Below are positions 1 to 8,354 of a stretch of 64,000 nucleotides of DNA, one piece after another. This DNA comes from Bacteroidota bacterium (lineage in GTDB: Bacteria; Bacteroidota; Bacteroidia; B-17B0; Aurantibacillaceae), in the NCBI GenBank assembly GCA_025362395.1, contig JANYGK010000078.1, positions 1 through 64,000 of the forward strand. Reading direction: 5' to 3'. A program made the position numbers and the translations under genes. The stretch's first letter is position 1, and each line of letters opens with the position of its first letter. Under the pieces are notes generated by a model. That model searched no databases and was not told where the DNA came from. It was given only the letters and a program-made list of their open reading frames with translations.

Positions 1-1
1 T

Positions 2-616
2 GAATATGAAAATGAAAATGAATTTGCCAAAGGAGATATTGTATACCGTGTGCAACTAGGAGCATATAAGAATCGCATCTCTAAAGGGATCTTTAAAAAT
101 GCCGGTAGCAATATATTAGAAATGAAGAGTGATGATGAATACTATCATTACAGTACCAAAGGATTTAAAACGATACAAGGGGCTGCAAACTTAAGAGCCG
201 ACCTCGTACTTGAAGGCTACGGAGATGCGTTTATTACAGCTTACAAAGACGGTAAACGAATTCCGCTAAGTGCTACAAAAGCAACTGTAGAAAGTAAAGA
301 GAAAGAGAACTTAAATGACAATGTTAAATTCAGTTCGGTAGATAAATCACAGATCATGTTTAAAGTACAGTTAGGCGCTTTAAGAAAAGCCGGCGGTAAC
401 GACATGGAAGATAAGAGCAAAGATATTAAGGATGTTGAAAAACAAGGTACAGGCTCAGGGATGATCCGTTACACTTCAGGCTCATACAGCGATTATTCGA
501 AAGCAGATGCCTATCGTAAAGAATTAAACGATAAAGGTTTTGCCGAAGCATTTGTGATAGCCGTATTCAAAGGCGATGTCATCTCTATACAGGAAGCCTT
601 GGAGTTGTTAAAATAA
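2..616 (+). CDS. SPOR-like repeat protein, 3' part (5' end outside window)
   Basis: The reading frame is open from the first bases of the window, so the N-terminus is missing; a GTG at position 50 lies inside a continuing frame and is probably not the start. The visible 204 residues hold two similar modules that begin YRVQLGAY and FKVQLGAL, the second followed by YTSGSYSDYSKADAYRKEL and FAEAFVIAVFKG. This is the pattern of SPOR-type domains, which bind denuded peptidoglycan in the cell envelope. In Bacteroidota such modules often sit at the C-terminus of long envelope proteins. What the missing N-terminal part does cannot be told. Confidence is good for a real gene, moderate for the domain name. 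Confidence 0.7.
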   Translation, partial: EYENENEFAKGDIVYRVQLGAYKNRISKGIFKNAGSNILEMKSDDEYYHYSTKGFKTIQGAANLRADLVLEGYGDAFITAYKDGKRIPLSATKATVESKEKENLNDNVKFSSVDKSQIMFKVQLGALRKAGGNDMEDKSKDIKDVEKQGTGSGMIRYTSGSYSDYSKADAYRKELNDKGFAEAFVIAVFKGDVISIQEALELLK

Positions 617-771
617 ACATCTGATTAAATTATTTTCGAATAACGGGTTTAATGTTTCAGCCTGCATTATATCGGTATCATTTACCGAATATCGATTCAT
701 TAATTTACCGCTCATCCAAAATATAAGACTCAAAGTAAATAAGTAGTAACTTTATACATTATTAAATTTAA

Positions 772-3291
772 ATGAAATATTACTTTTTTGCGCTTATCCT
801 TTTCTTCTCCCTTATTGTACAAGCCCAGATGCCGGGCATGAGCGGCGGCATGGGAAATATGAAAAACATGAAGGATCCGAAACTTGGCCGTATTTACGGA
901 AAAGTACTGGATGCCAATACAGGCCGGCCGGTCGAATATGCTTCTATACAAGTATTATGGTTTAATAAGGACAGTTTATTAGGCGGTTCTTTAGTTAAAG
1001 AAAACGGTGACTTTGCCGTAGATGGTTTACCTTCTTTCGGACAGGTAAGGGTTCGGATAAAATTTATCGGCTATAAAGATTATTTACAAAAAGTATTTAT
1101 TGTACCACCCGATAAAGTTGACCAGGACCTTGGTAATATTAAATTAGCCGTTGATGATAAATTATTAAGTGAAGTAGATATAATTGCCGAAAAAAGCGCG
1201 GTAGTTTTGTCTATTGATAAACGAACCTATAACGTAGAAAAAGACCTTTCCGTTAAGGGAGGTACTGCCGTAGACGTTATGAAAAACATACCGGGCCTAA
1301 CCGTTGATGCCGATGGCAATGTGCAGTTAAGGAACCAAAGCCCCATGATTTATGTAGACGGAAGGCCTACCACGTTAACGCTTCAGCAAATTCCTGCTGA
1401 CCAGATAGACCGTGTAGAAATTATCACAAACCCTTCCGTTAAATTTGACGCAAGCACAACGGGCGGTGTATTAAATGTGATCATGAAAAAAAACAGCAAG
1501 CCCGGGTATAACGGCATGGTCATGGCTTACGTAGGAACAGGCGACAGATATGGCGGAATGACCAACCTGAATTTAAAAGAAGGAAAATGGAATGTATCCA
1601 TGATGTACTCCTATAACCAGGCGGTAAATAAAACCAAAGGATATACAAGACGCACTCAATTAGACAGCGGTGTAACAACCGGTAATTTTAACCAGGATAA
1701 TTATACACGCATGACAAACCTGTTTAATTTCGGCAGGCTGGGCGTTGATTATAATATTGATAACAGGAATACAATTTCGTTTAACGGAATGATTGTGGGC
1801 GGGCAATTTAAAACCAATGACGAACAAACTTATAGCGCTGATTATTATCAACCTGCATTTTCAATATATGGCACACGGAAAAATGAACAGCAAGCGACAT
1901 TCAAAAATTACAACGGACAAATTCTTTACAAAAAAACATATCCTAAAGTAGGTAAGGAATTAACGGTAGATGCAAATTATAATTACACCGATTCAAAAAA
2001 CGGTTATTTATTTACTACAGTTACAACGCTTGCCAATCCTTTAGTACAACTACCGGTGACCTATCAAAAAAACGACGGGTACAGCAATGCGGGACAGGGC
2101 GTTTTACAATTAGATTATGTTAACCCCATAAGCGAAACAAAAAAATTTGAGGCAGGGTTCAAATCGTATTATAAAAAATCGTTAAGTACCAATGGTACTT
2201 ATTCCGCCACAGGTTCAAGCGACTTGTATACCCGCGACAGTATTATGAGTAACCGTTACGTTATTGATGATGCAATAAACGCGGCATATATAAACTACAG
2301 CGCTAAAACATTTTGGGACATTGGCTACCAAACAGGTTTACGTTTCGAGCAATCGTATTACCGGGGAACCATCGCTGACAAGAACCTGAAATTTTCATAC
2401 AGCTACCCGTCGTCAGGCGACAATATTTTAAAGTCATTATTTCCGGCCATTTACTTTTCTAAAAAATTAAAAAAGAACCAAGAGTTACAACTTAATTTCA
2501 GTCGTAAAATTAACAGGCCTAATTTTTTTCAGTTAATGCCCGTAGTAATGTTTGCCGATAAACAAAATTACCGGATAGGTAATCCACAATTGAAACCTGA
2601 ATTTAAAAACATTGCCGAAGTTAATTATAATAAAATATTATCAAAGGGAAGCTTTCTTTCTTCAGGCTACTTTCGTTATGAAGAGCAGCCGATTACTGAT
2701 GTAGCTTACCCGTCGCAGGCTGACCCTACAGTGTTGGTTAATACAAGTATTAACGGGGACAACAGCATAAGATACGGCTTAGAGAACACGTTTAAATATA
2801 ATTTTTTTAAAAACCTCGACTGGACCATTAATGCAAATGTATATTACATTTATATTAAAGGTATTGTAGTGCCGGGCCAACCGGTAGTTAAGGCAGAAGG
2901 GTATGCCTACAATGCTAAAACAACTATTTCTTATAAATTACCGAAACAGTTTACGTTACAGGTAAACGGAAATTATGAATCACCTAAAATATTACTGCTT
3001 GGTGTAGCTAACCAAATCTATTCTATGGACATTTCTTTAAATAAAATGATCGGCACAAAATGGATCTTCAATGCTACGCTGAGTGATGTATTTAATACAC
3101 GCCGGATGGGAACACATTATGAAACCCCTTATTACATACAGGATCTTTCAAGAAGAAGGGAATCCCGGTATTTTCGCTTCACGGTTACCTACTTATTCGG
3201 AAAAATGGATGCCTCCATATTTAAACGCGGCAAACAGATGAAAGGATTGGGCGGCCAGGAAGGTAACCAGGACGGACTTGATTTTAAATAA
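772..3291 (+). CDS. Outer-membrane beta-barrel protein, TonB-dependent receptor-like
   Basis: An 839-residue protein with a signal peptide ending near AQ19. A Met/Gly-rich stretch (MPGMSGGMGNMKNMK, about residues 20-36) follows, then a carboxypeptidase-regulatory-like domain (GRIYGKVLDANTGRPVEYAS, to about 125), a plug-like region (GTAVDVMKNIPGL; MIYVDGRPTTL; IDRVEIITNPSVKFDA, about 160-230), and a long C-terminal region rich in alternating aromatic/polar beta strands. This is the layout of the 'outer membrane beta-barrel family' relatives of TonB receptors, which often lack a clear TonB box. The substrate is unknown. The Met-rich segment could bind soft metals, but many relatives carry similar low-complexity segments. 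It stands alone, 66 nt before the M16 protease gene. Confidence 0.85.
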   Translation: MKYYFFALILFFSLIVQAQMPGMSGGMGNMKNMKDPKLGRIYGKVLDANTGRPVEYASIQVLWFNKDSLLGGSLVKENGDFAVDGLPSFGQVRVRIKFIGYKDYLQKVFIVPPDKVDQDLGNIKLAVDDKLLSEVDIIAEKSAVVLSIDKRTYNVEKDLSVKGGTAVDVMKNIPGLTVDADGNVQLRNQSPMIYVDGRPTTLTLQQIPADQIDRVEIITNPSVKFDASTTGGVLNVIMKKNSKPGYNGMVMAYVGTGDRYGGMTNLNLKEGKWNVSMMYSYNQAVNKTKGYTRRTQLDSGVTTGNFNQDNYTRMTNLFNFGRLGVDYNIDNRNTISFNGMIVGGQFKTNDEQTYSADYYQPAFSIYGTRKNEQQATFKNYNGQILYKKTYPKVGKELTVDANYNYTDSKNGYLFTTVTTLANPLVQLPVTYQKNDGYSNAGQGVLQLDYVNPISETKKFEAGFKSYYKKSLSTNGTYSATGSSDLYTRDSIMSNRYVIDDAINAAYINYSAKTFWDIGYQTGLRFEQSYYRGTIADKNLKFSYSYPSSGDNILKSLFPAIYFSKKLKKNQELQLNFSRKINRPNFFQLMPVVMFADKQNYRIGNPQLKPEFKNIAEVNYNKILSKGSFLSSGYFRYEEQPITDVAYPSQADPTVLVNTSINGDNSIRYGLENTFKYNFFKNLDWTINANVYYIYIKGIVVPGQPVVKAEGYAYNAKTTISYKLPKQFTLQVNGNYESPKILLLGVANQIYSMDISLNKMIGTKWIFNATLSDVFNTRRMGTHYETPYYIQDLSRRRESRYFRFTVTYLFGKMDASIFKRGKQMKGLGGQEGNQDGLDFK

Positions 3292-3357
3292 GGTTTGATC
3301 CATACAATTAATATTTATTAGCTATCTTAACATCACTATTTTTTAATATACAACCCT

Positions 3358-6324
3358 ATGAATTATTTAAAAGCTTTATTACCGGCCGTATTAGTCATAA
3401 TTTCGGCGAGCACATTTGCTCAAACAAAAAAACCGGTTGCTAAAACTTCGGTTGCAATAACGAACGATGCAAAATCGGTACCTTCTTTAAATTTTGAATA
3501 CGCGTTAAATGATCCGTTCAAAGCCAGGATCTATACTTTAAAAAACGGTTTAAAAGTATATATGACGGTTTATAAAAACGCACCGCGTATACAAACGTAT
3601 ATTGCCGTAAAAGCCGGAAGTAAAAATGACCCCTCAAATGCCACGGGTTTGGCACATTACCTGGAACACATGGTATTTAAAGGAACTGATAAATTTGGGA
3701 CGAAAGATTTTGCAAAAGAATCTGCTGAGATAAATAAAATAGAAAACCTGTATGAGGTATACCGTAATACAAAAGAAGACGGGCTGAGAAAAAAGATATA
3801 TCATGACATTGACAGTATTTCGGGAGTTGCGGCCAAGTATGCCATTGCAAACGAATACGATAAAATGCTGGCGGGTATTGGCGGGCAAGGAACAAACGCC
3901 TACACTTCTTTTGACCAAACGGTATACGTAAACGATATCCCGGCTAACCAAATTGAAAGCTTTTTAAAAATAGAAGCGGAACGCTACAGAAAACCGGTAC
4001 TTCGTTTATTTCACACAGAGCTTGAAGCGGTGTATGAAGAAAAAAACAGGGGGCTTGACAGCGATAACAGCAAACTTTGGGAAGCGGTGTTTGCGGGCTT
4101 ATTCCAAAACCATACTTATGGAACACAAACCACCATTGGAACGATCGACCATTTAAAAAATCCTTCGATGCGTGAAATCATGAAATATTTTAATGCTAAT
4201 TATGTACCTAACAATATGGCCATTTGTTTAAGCGGTGATTTTGACCCGGATGCAACTATTAAAATGATCGATAAATATTTTGGTTCTATGCCTTCGAAAC
4301 CTGTTGAAACTTATACGTTTGAGAAAGAAGCGCCTATTACTAAAAAAGTTGTAAAAGAGATTATAGGACCTGATGCGGCAAACCTTGCTCTGGCATGGCG
4401 TTTTGGAGGCTCAGGAACAAAGGATGCAGATATGATAACACTTATTAATTTATTATTGAGTAACGGACGCGCGGGACTTTTAGACCTGAACCTTAACCAA
4501 CAACAAAAGGTATTAAACAGCGGCGGCTATGCTTATGTGTTAAAAGATTACAGCACCCATATTTTATTCGGCGAACCAAAAGAAGGTCAAAAATTAGAAG
4601 ATGTTGAACAATTAGTGCTATCACAGCTTGAGCTATTAAAAAGCGGTAATTTCCCTGATTGGTTAATGAGTGCTGTAATTACCGACTTAAAATTACAAAA
4701 AACTAAAGAGCTTGAAAGCAACCAATCACGCGCGTCGGCTTTTGTAGATGCTTTTGTAAACGATACTAAATGGCAACAACAAGTTAATACGATAGAGCGT
4801 TTATCTAAAATTACCAAACAGGAAATCATGGACTTTGTGAATGCAAATTATAATGCCGTTAATTATGTGGTAGTATATAAACGTGTTGGTGAGGATACTA
4901 ATATTCAAAAAGTAGAAAAGCCTTCTATTACACCTGTGGAGGTGAACAAAGATGATCAGTCACCGTTTGTAAAAAACATTTTATCGAATGTACCGTCTGA
5001 TATACAACCTAAGTTTATTGATTATGATAAAGACATTGTGAAAACAACCATGAATGGTAATGTTCGTTTACTTTATAATCAAAATACAGAGAACCAGTTA
5101 TTCGAACTGTACTATGTATTTGATATGGGAACCAATAATGATAAATCGTTGCCTGTAGCTATTGATTATATCCCTTATTTAGGAACTTCCAAAATGAGCC
5201 CCGCGGAAGTGCAGCAGGAATTTTATAAATTAGGTTGCTCCTTTAATGTGTTTAATTCAGACAATGAAACATGGGTTAGCCTTTCAGGATTAAACGAGAA
5301 TTTTGATAGAGCCACCGGACTTTTTGAAAGTTTATTAAACGATCCTAAAATTGAGGATACTGCATTAAAGAATTTAATTTCTGACATCTTAAAAAAACGC
5401 AGTGATGCTAAACAGGACAAACGTACCATCCTACAAAAAATGATGGTAAGCTATGCTAAATACGGCGCCATAAATCCCGCAACTAATATTTTATCGGAAG
5501 AAGAATTAACCAAATTACAGCCTGCACAAATAGCAAGCTTAATTAAATCGTTAACGACGTACGATCATAAAATTTTATACTATGGCCCAAAATTAGTAGG
5601 CGATGTAAAAGAGTCTTTAAATAAAAACCACATAGTGTCTGCGGGCGGCTTAAAACCTGTACCCGCGGCGGTTAACTTTGCCCCGCTTAAATTAAACAAT
5701 ACAGTATACGTGGTTGACTATGATATGAAGCAGGCTGAGATCGTAATATTAACCGAAGGTGATATGTACACCGCGGCAAGCGCTCCCATAATAAGTATGT
5801 ACAATGAATATTTTGGCGGGGGCATGAGTTCTGTAGTATTCCAGGATTTGAGAGAATCGAAAGCATTAGCTTACTCTTGCTATTCTACTTACAGAAGCCC
5901 GCGCGATCCTAAATTACCCGCTTATAATTTTTCTTACATCGGGTCGCAGGCTGATAAATTACCGGAAGCATTGGCTGGCATGACAAGCTTGCTGAACAAT
6001 GTTCCTAAATCTGATATTTCGTTTGGCGCGGCTAAAGAAGCCATTTTACAAAATATAAAAACAGACCGGATAGACAAAGGAAATATTTTATTTAATTATA
6101 TCAACGCGGAAAAATTTGGTTTAAAAACAGATATCCGTAAAGATATTTACACTAAAGTAAACACGATGAGCTTTAAGGATGTAAAAGCTTTTCAGGATGC
6201 CAAAATTAAAAACAAAGCGGCAGCCATTTTAATATTGGGAAAAAAAGATAATCTCAACATTAAAACGCTTGAGAAATATGGTACTATCAAGTATCTGTCT
6301 TTAAAAGACGTGTTCGGGTACTAA
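3358..6324 (+). CDS. M16 family zinc metallopeptidase, two-domain
   Basis: A 988-residue secreted peptidase of the insulinase/pitrilysin family (M16). The signal peptide ends near FAQ22. The inverted zinc motif HxxEH is HYLEH at residues 100-104 in the context GLAHYLEHMVFKGT; the third zinc ligand should lie in the Glu cluster ELEAVYEEKNRG at about 221-230. An extra stretch of about 50 residues (120-170) separates motif and ligand compared with short M16B enzymes. The second half repeats the fold without the zinc motif, as in single-chain two-domain M16 proteins. It probably degrades peptides in the periplasm or at the outer membrane. It ends at a strong bidirectional terminator shared with the convergent STAS gene. 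Confidence 0.92.
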   Translation: MNYLKALLPAVLVIISASTFAQTKKPVAKTSVAITNDAKSVPSLNFEYALNDPFKARIYTLKNGLKVYMTVYKNAPRIQTYIAVKAGSKNDPSNATGLAHYLEHMVFKGTDKFGTKDFAKESAEINKIENLYEVYRNTKEDGLRKKIYHDIDSISGVAAKYAIANEYDKMLAGIGGQGTNAYTSFDQTVYVNDIPANQIESFLKIEAERYRKPVLRLFHTELEAVYEEKNRGLDSDNSKLWEAVFAGLFQNHTYGTQTTIGTIDHLKNPSMREIMKYFNANYVPNNMAICLSGDFDPDATIKMIDKYFGSMPSKPVETYTFEKEAPITKKVVKEIIGPDAANLALAWRFGGSGTKDADMITLINLLLSNGRAGLLDLNLNQQQKVLNSGGYAYVLKDYSTHILFGEPKEGQKLEDVEQLVLSQLELLKSGNFPDWLMSAVITDLKLQKTKELESNQSRASAFVDAFVNDTKWQQQVNTIERLSKITKQEIMDFVNANYNAVNYVVVYKRVGEDTNIQKVEKPSITPVEVNKDDQSPFVKNILSNVPSDIQPKFIDYDKDIVKTTMNGNVRLLYNQNTENQLFELYYVFDMGTNNDKSLPVAIDYIPYLGTSKMSPAEVQQEFYKLGCSFNVFNSDNETWVSLSGLNENFDRATGLFESLLNDPKIEDTALKNLISDILKKRSDAKQDKRTILQKMMVSYAKYGAINPATNILSEEELTKLQPAQIASLIKSLTTYDHKILYYGPKLVGDVKESLNKNHIVSAGGLKPVPAAVNFAPLKLNNTVYVVDYDMKQAEIVILTEGDMYTAASAPIISMYNEYFGGGMSSVVFQDLRESKALAYSCYSTYRSPRDPKLPAYNFSYIGSQADKLPEALAGMTSLLNNVPKSDISFGAAKEAILQNIKTDRIDKGNILFNYINAEKFGLKTDIRKDIYTKVNTMSFKDVKAFQDAKIKNKAAAILILGKKDNLNIKTLEKYGTIKYLSLKDVFGY

Positions 6325-6330
6325 GTAAAA

Positions 6331-6360
6331 AACCTCCGCTGATTTAGCGGAGGTTTTTTT
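6331..6360. terminator. Bidirectional intrinsic terminator
   Basis: An 8-bp perfect stem CCTCCGCT/AGCGGAGG (6333-6340 and 6346-6353) with a 5-nt loop is flanked by A-tract and T-tract. It lies between the convergent M16 protease (+) and STAS-like (-) genes and can serve both. Confidence 0.9.
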
Positions 6361-6362
6361 AT

Positions 6363-6746
6363 CTATATATACTGTGTCAGCCATTTTCTTGCCTTCTCAT
6401 CGTCTGAAAAATACCTCATAGGAACTGGCTGCGTTTTTAACTTAAATAATATATTCATGATTAGTTTCGAAAACCAAAGCTTCGAAACCAGCGCTATAGC
6501 TGTGTAAGGTATTGGCAATTGCTCCTTAAAAAATTCATGCGTTTCATTATCCTCAACAGACGGGTTATTTAAATAAATAAGTAAAGGAACCGGCTTGTTA
6601 GCTGTTATTTTTTTAATTAAAGCAATATTCTCCGTAATGTTTTTAATAGTACGTTTCGGGCTCTTAGAATACGAATATAAAATTCCACCGGTTAACCGGT
6701 AATCCGCTATCTCTCCTTTTATAAGCTCTGTGTTATGTGAAATCAT
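6363..6746 (-). CDS. STAS/SpoIIAA-like small protein
   Basis: A 127-residue cytoplasmic protein without signal or membrane segment. The pattern of alternating strands and helices (TGGILYSYSKSPKRT, then VPLLIYLNN, then AIALVSKLWFSKLIMNILFK, ending with FSDDEKARKWL) resembles the STAS/SEC14-like small proteins common in Flavobacteria, where the last motif is a typical C-terminal helix start. Function is unknown; relatives may act as regulatory modules. It ends only 38 nt from the end of the M16 gene, on the opposite strand. The family call is by pattern only. Confidence 0.55.
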   Translation of the reverse strand: MISHNTELIKGEIADYRLTGGILYSYSKSPKRTIKNITENIALIKKITANKPVPLLIYLNNPSVEDNETHEFFKEQLPIPYTAIALVSKLWFSKLIMNILFKLKTQPVPMRYFSDDEKARKWLTQYI

Positions 6747-6927
6747 TTATTTTTGTTGATCATTATACTCATAACAAAACTAATTAATTTAAAGGATGTT
6801 ATTGTAGAATAATGTAGGATTATTTACATCGATACTAGATCGCCCCTACGAAGCCTGTTAATTATTTTAATACGGGTTTATAAACAGAGCTGCACCTGTA
6901 GAGCACCCGATTAATTTTATTTTTTCT

Positions 6928-7041
6928 TTACCGGTAGAGGTACTCTGTAATACTCAATGTATCTTTTCTCACCGGTGTTTCCAATGATGTGCCAATGTGT
7001 TCATAGCCGATAATATCGGATGTTCCTATGCCGGTATTCAT
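6928..7041 (-). pseudogene. Remnant of the 5' end of folE (GTP cyclohydrolase I)
   Basis: A 37-codon frame starts with an ATG overlapping the TGA stop of the sigma factor (shared ATGA, 7038-7041) and ends at TAA 6928-6930. Its core GYEHIGTSLETPVRKD closely resembles the conserved N-terminus of Bacteroidota FolE (roughly 'hIxTSxxTPLRxDAF', from memory). Just past, in another frame, KEKIKLI matches the next FolE block (DEEKIKLI), which implies a frameshift. No catalytic part of FolE follows, and the DNA down to 6747 shows nothing coding. The fragment is therefore best read as a truncated, frameshifted relic. It could alternatively be a translationally coupled small peptide. Confidence 0.5.
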
Positions 7042-7703
7042 TTGTTTAAATTTTTTATTTTAGTCATCACATTATTTACTATCGCATCGCAGTATACAAG
7101 ATTGAACTCATAAATATCTTCTGCTGTATACGATTTTTCTATTTCTTTTCTAAGCATTGTCTTTGCTCTGTTAAGCCTTACTTTAACATTTGCTTCACTG
7201 ATGCTCAATGCTTCTGCGGTTTCCGATAAATTAAGTCCGTTAATTTCTCTTAAAGAAAAAACCATTCTATAATCTACCGGTACTTTTTGCAAGGCATTTT
7301 CAATAATAAAGCTTAATTCTCGGTTTATAATCGTTTTGTTTGTATCGGTTTGTCGGGGGCTTGAAAACATGGGAATTGATTTATCATTGATCTTAGTTAC
7401 AACTTCATTTTTAAAGTTAAATTTTTGTTGTTTTCTAAAACAGTTATTCAACATTATTTTTATGATCCAGGTTTTGAATGAGGCGCGATTTTCAAATTTC
7501 GCTAAGTTAGTATAAGCATCCATAAATGTGTCTTGCATCAGGTCTTGCGTATCCTCATGATCATAATTATAAGACCTGCCGACTTTATATAATACCGGGT
7601 TATTTCTGCGAATCAAAATTTCAAACAACGCAACTTCCCCGCCAATAATTTTTTGTATGATCTCTGCGTCAGGGTATTGTTCGAACGTATTCTTATTTTC
7701 CAT
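7038..7703 (-). CDS. ECF-type RNA polymerase sigma factor
   Basis: A 221-residue sigma-70-family factor. Region 2 is visible as DTQDLMQDTFMDAYTNL and FKTWIIKIMLNNCFRKQ (about residues 48-92). Region 4 is visible as LSETAEALSISEANVKVRLNRAKTML (about 155-180), a helix-turn-helix that reads the -35 promoter element. Length is slightly above a typical ECF factor because of a long linker and a C-terminal tail (YCDAIVNNVMTKIKNLNK). No anti-sigma gene follows; the only thing downstream is the folE relic overlapping its stop. It lies 102 nt after the doxX-like gene on the same strand, with a strong hairpin in the gap. The target regulon is unknown. Confidence 0.92.
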   Translation of the reverse strand: MENKNTFEQYPDAEIIQKIIGGEVALFEILIRRNNPVLYKVGRSYNYDHEDTQDLMQDTFMDAYTNLAKFENRASFKTWIIKIMLNNCFRKQQKFNFKNEVVTKINDKSIPMFSSPRQTDTNKTIINRELSFIIENALQKVPVDYRMVFSLREINGLNLSETAEALSISEANVKVRLNRAKTMLRKEIEKSYTAEDIYEFNLVYCDAIVNNVMTKIKNLNK

Positions 7704-7742
7704 ATTGTAAATTTATGTGTTTCCGTATTGCTTCTTAATTAA

Positions 7743-7800
7743 AATTTGTCGGGGCTGCAGGCAAAATCCTGTAAACTGCTTTGCCGCACCCCGATAAATT
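7743..7800. other. Long imperfect hairpin between doxX-like and sigma-factor genes
   Basis: The outer stem pairs 7743-7754 with 7789-7800 (12 bp, one G-U). The inner stem pairs GGCAAA (7760-7765) with TTTGCC (7780-7785). On the minus strand it is followed by ATTTTAATTAA, a weak T-run. It may be a terminator of the doxX-like gene, an attenuator before the sigma gene, or a small repeat element. Confidence 0.6.
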
Positions 7801-7805
7801 ATGGG

Positions 7806-8186
7806 TTAAACAATCTTTGAAATTCGTGCCATAGAAAATGCGCCTATTGCCATTACAAGATCACGCACTGCAACGTCCAAATAATTTCCGCCGGCCAATA
7901 ATGTAAGAGCTATCAGTGTAAGCCACGCTGCTACTATAAACCCGCCTATTGCAGGCCTTGTCAATACAATTAAGCCCGCTATGATCTCAATTAATCCCAC
8001 AATCATCATAAATGCATGCGGAGCAAACGGTAGCATATGTGCAAGACTCGGATTAATGTAGTTTTCCCAATTGGTCAGCAGATTTGTAAATTTATCAGTG
8101 CCCGCAACGATCGGCACTATCCCAAAAGTTAGTTTTAATAAATTGAATGTTGATCTAATCGTTTGACTTGAAGTTGTTGTTTCCAT
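7806..8186 (-). CDS. DoxX-like four-helix membrane protein
   Basis: A 126-residue protein with four predicted hydrophobic segments: about residues 16-34 (LTFGIVPIVAGTDKF), 55-75 (MMIVGLIEIIAGLIVL), 80-98 (GGFIVAAWLTLIALTLL) and 105-122 (AVRDLVMAIGAFSMA). The order and the RDLVMA-type last helix resemble the DoxX/SURF4-like superfamily, small inner-membrane proteins often linked to redox or stress functions. It precedes the ECF sigma factor on the same strand. The precise role is unknown. Confidence 0.65.
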   Translation of the reverse strand: METTTSSQTIRSTFNLLKLTFGIVPIVAGTDKFTNLLTNWENYINPSLAHMLPFAPHAFMMIVGLIEIIAGLIVLTRPAIGGFIVAAWLTLIALTLLAGGNYLDVAVRDLVMAIGAFSMARISKIV

Positions 8187-8300
8187 TTCGATTGTTTAGT
8201 TGGTTTATACTATTATAGAGTATGCGACAACCTGAAAGGTTACAAAAGATGATTAAGTTTTAAAGATTAATTTCACTTGTTACTTCATTTCAATCCAATA

Positions 8301-8333
8301 AAAAGCCCGTGACCATAACGATCACGGGCTTTT
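8301..8333 (-). terminator. Intrinsic terminator of the M43 protease gene
   Basis: A 12-bp perfect stem AAAAGCCCGTGA/TCACGGGCTTTT with a 9-nt loop lies 22 nt past the protease stop codon on the minus strand. The T-run on the minus strand is formed by the outer stem arm. Confidence 0.88.
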
Positions 8334-8354
8334 ACTATTAGGGGCTAATTACTT

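Noticed and set aside
3301-3357. Single TAACATCAC-type half-site before the M16 protease
   Set aside because: Only one unit, without the 11-bp phased partner seen in the Pho-like cluster.
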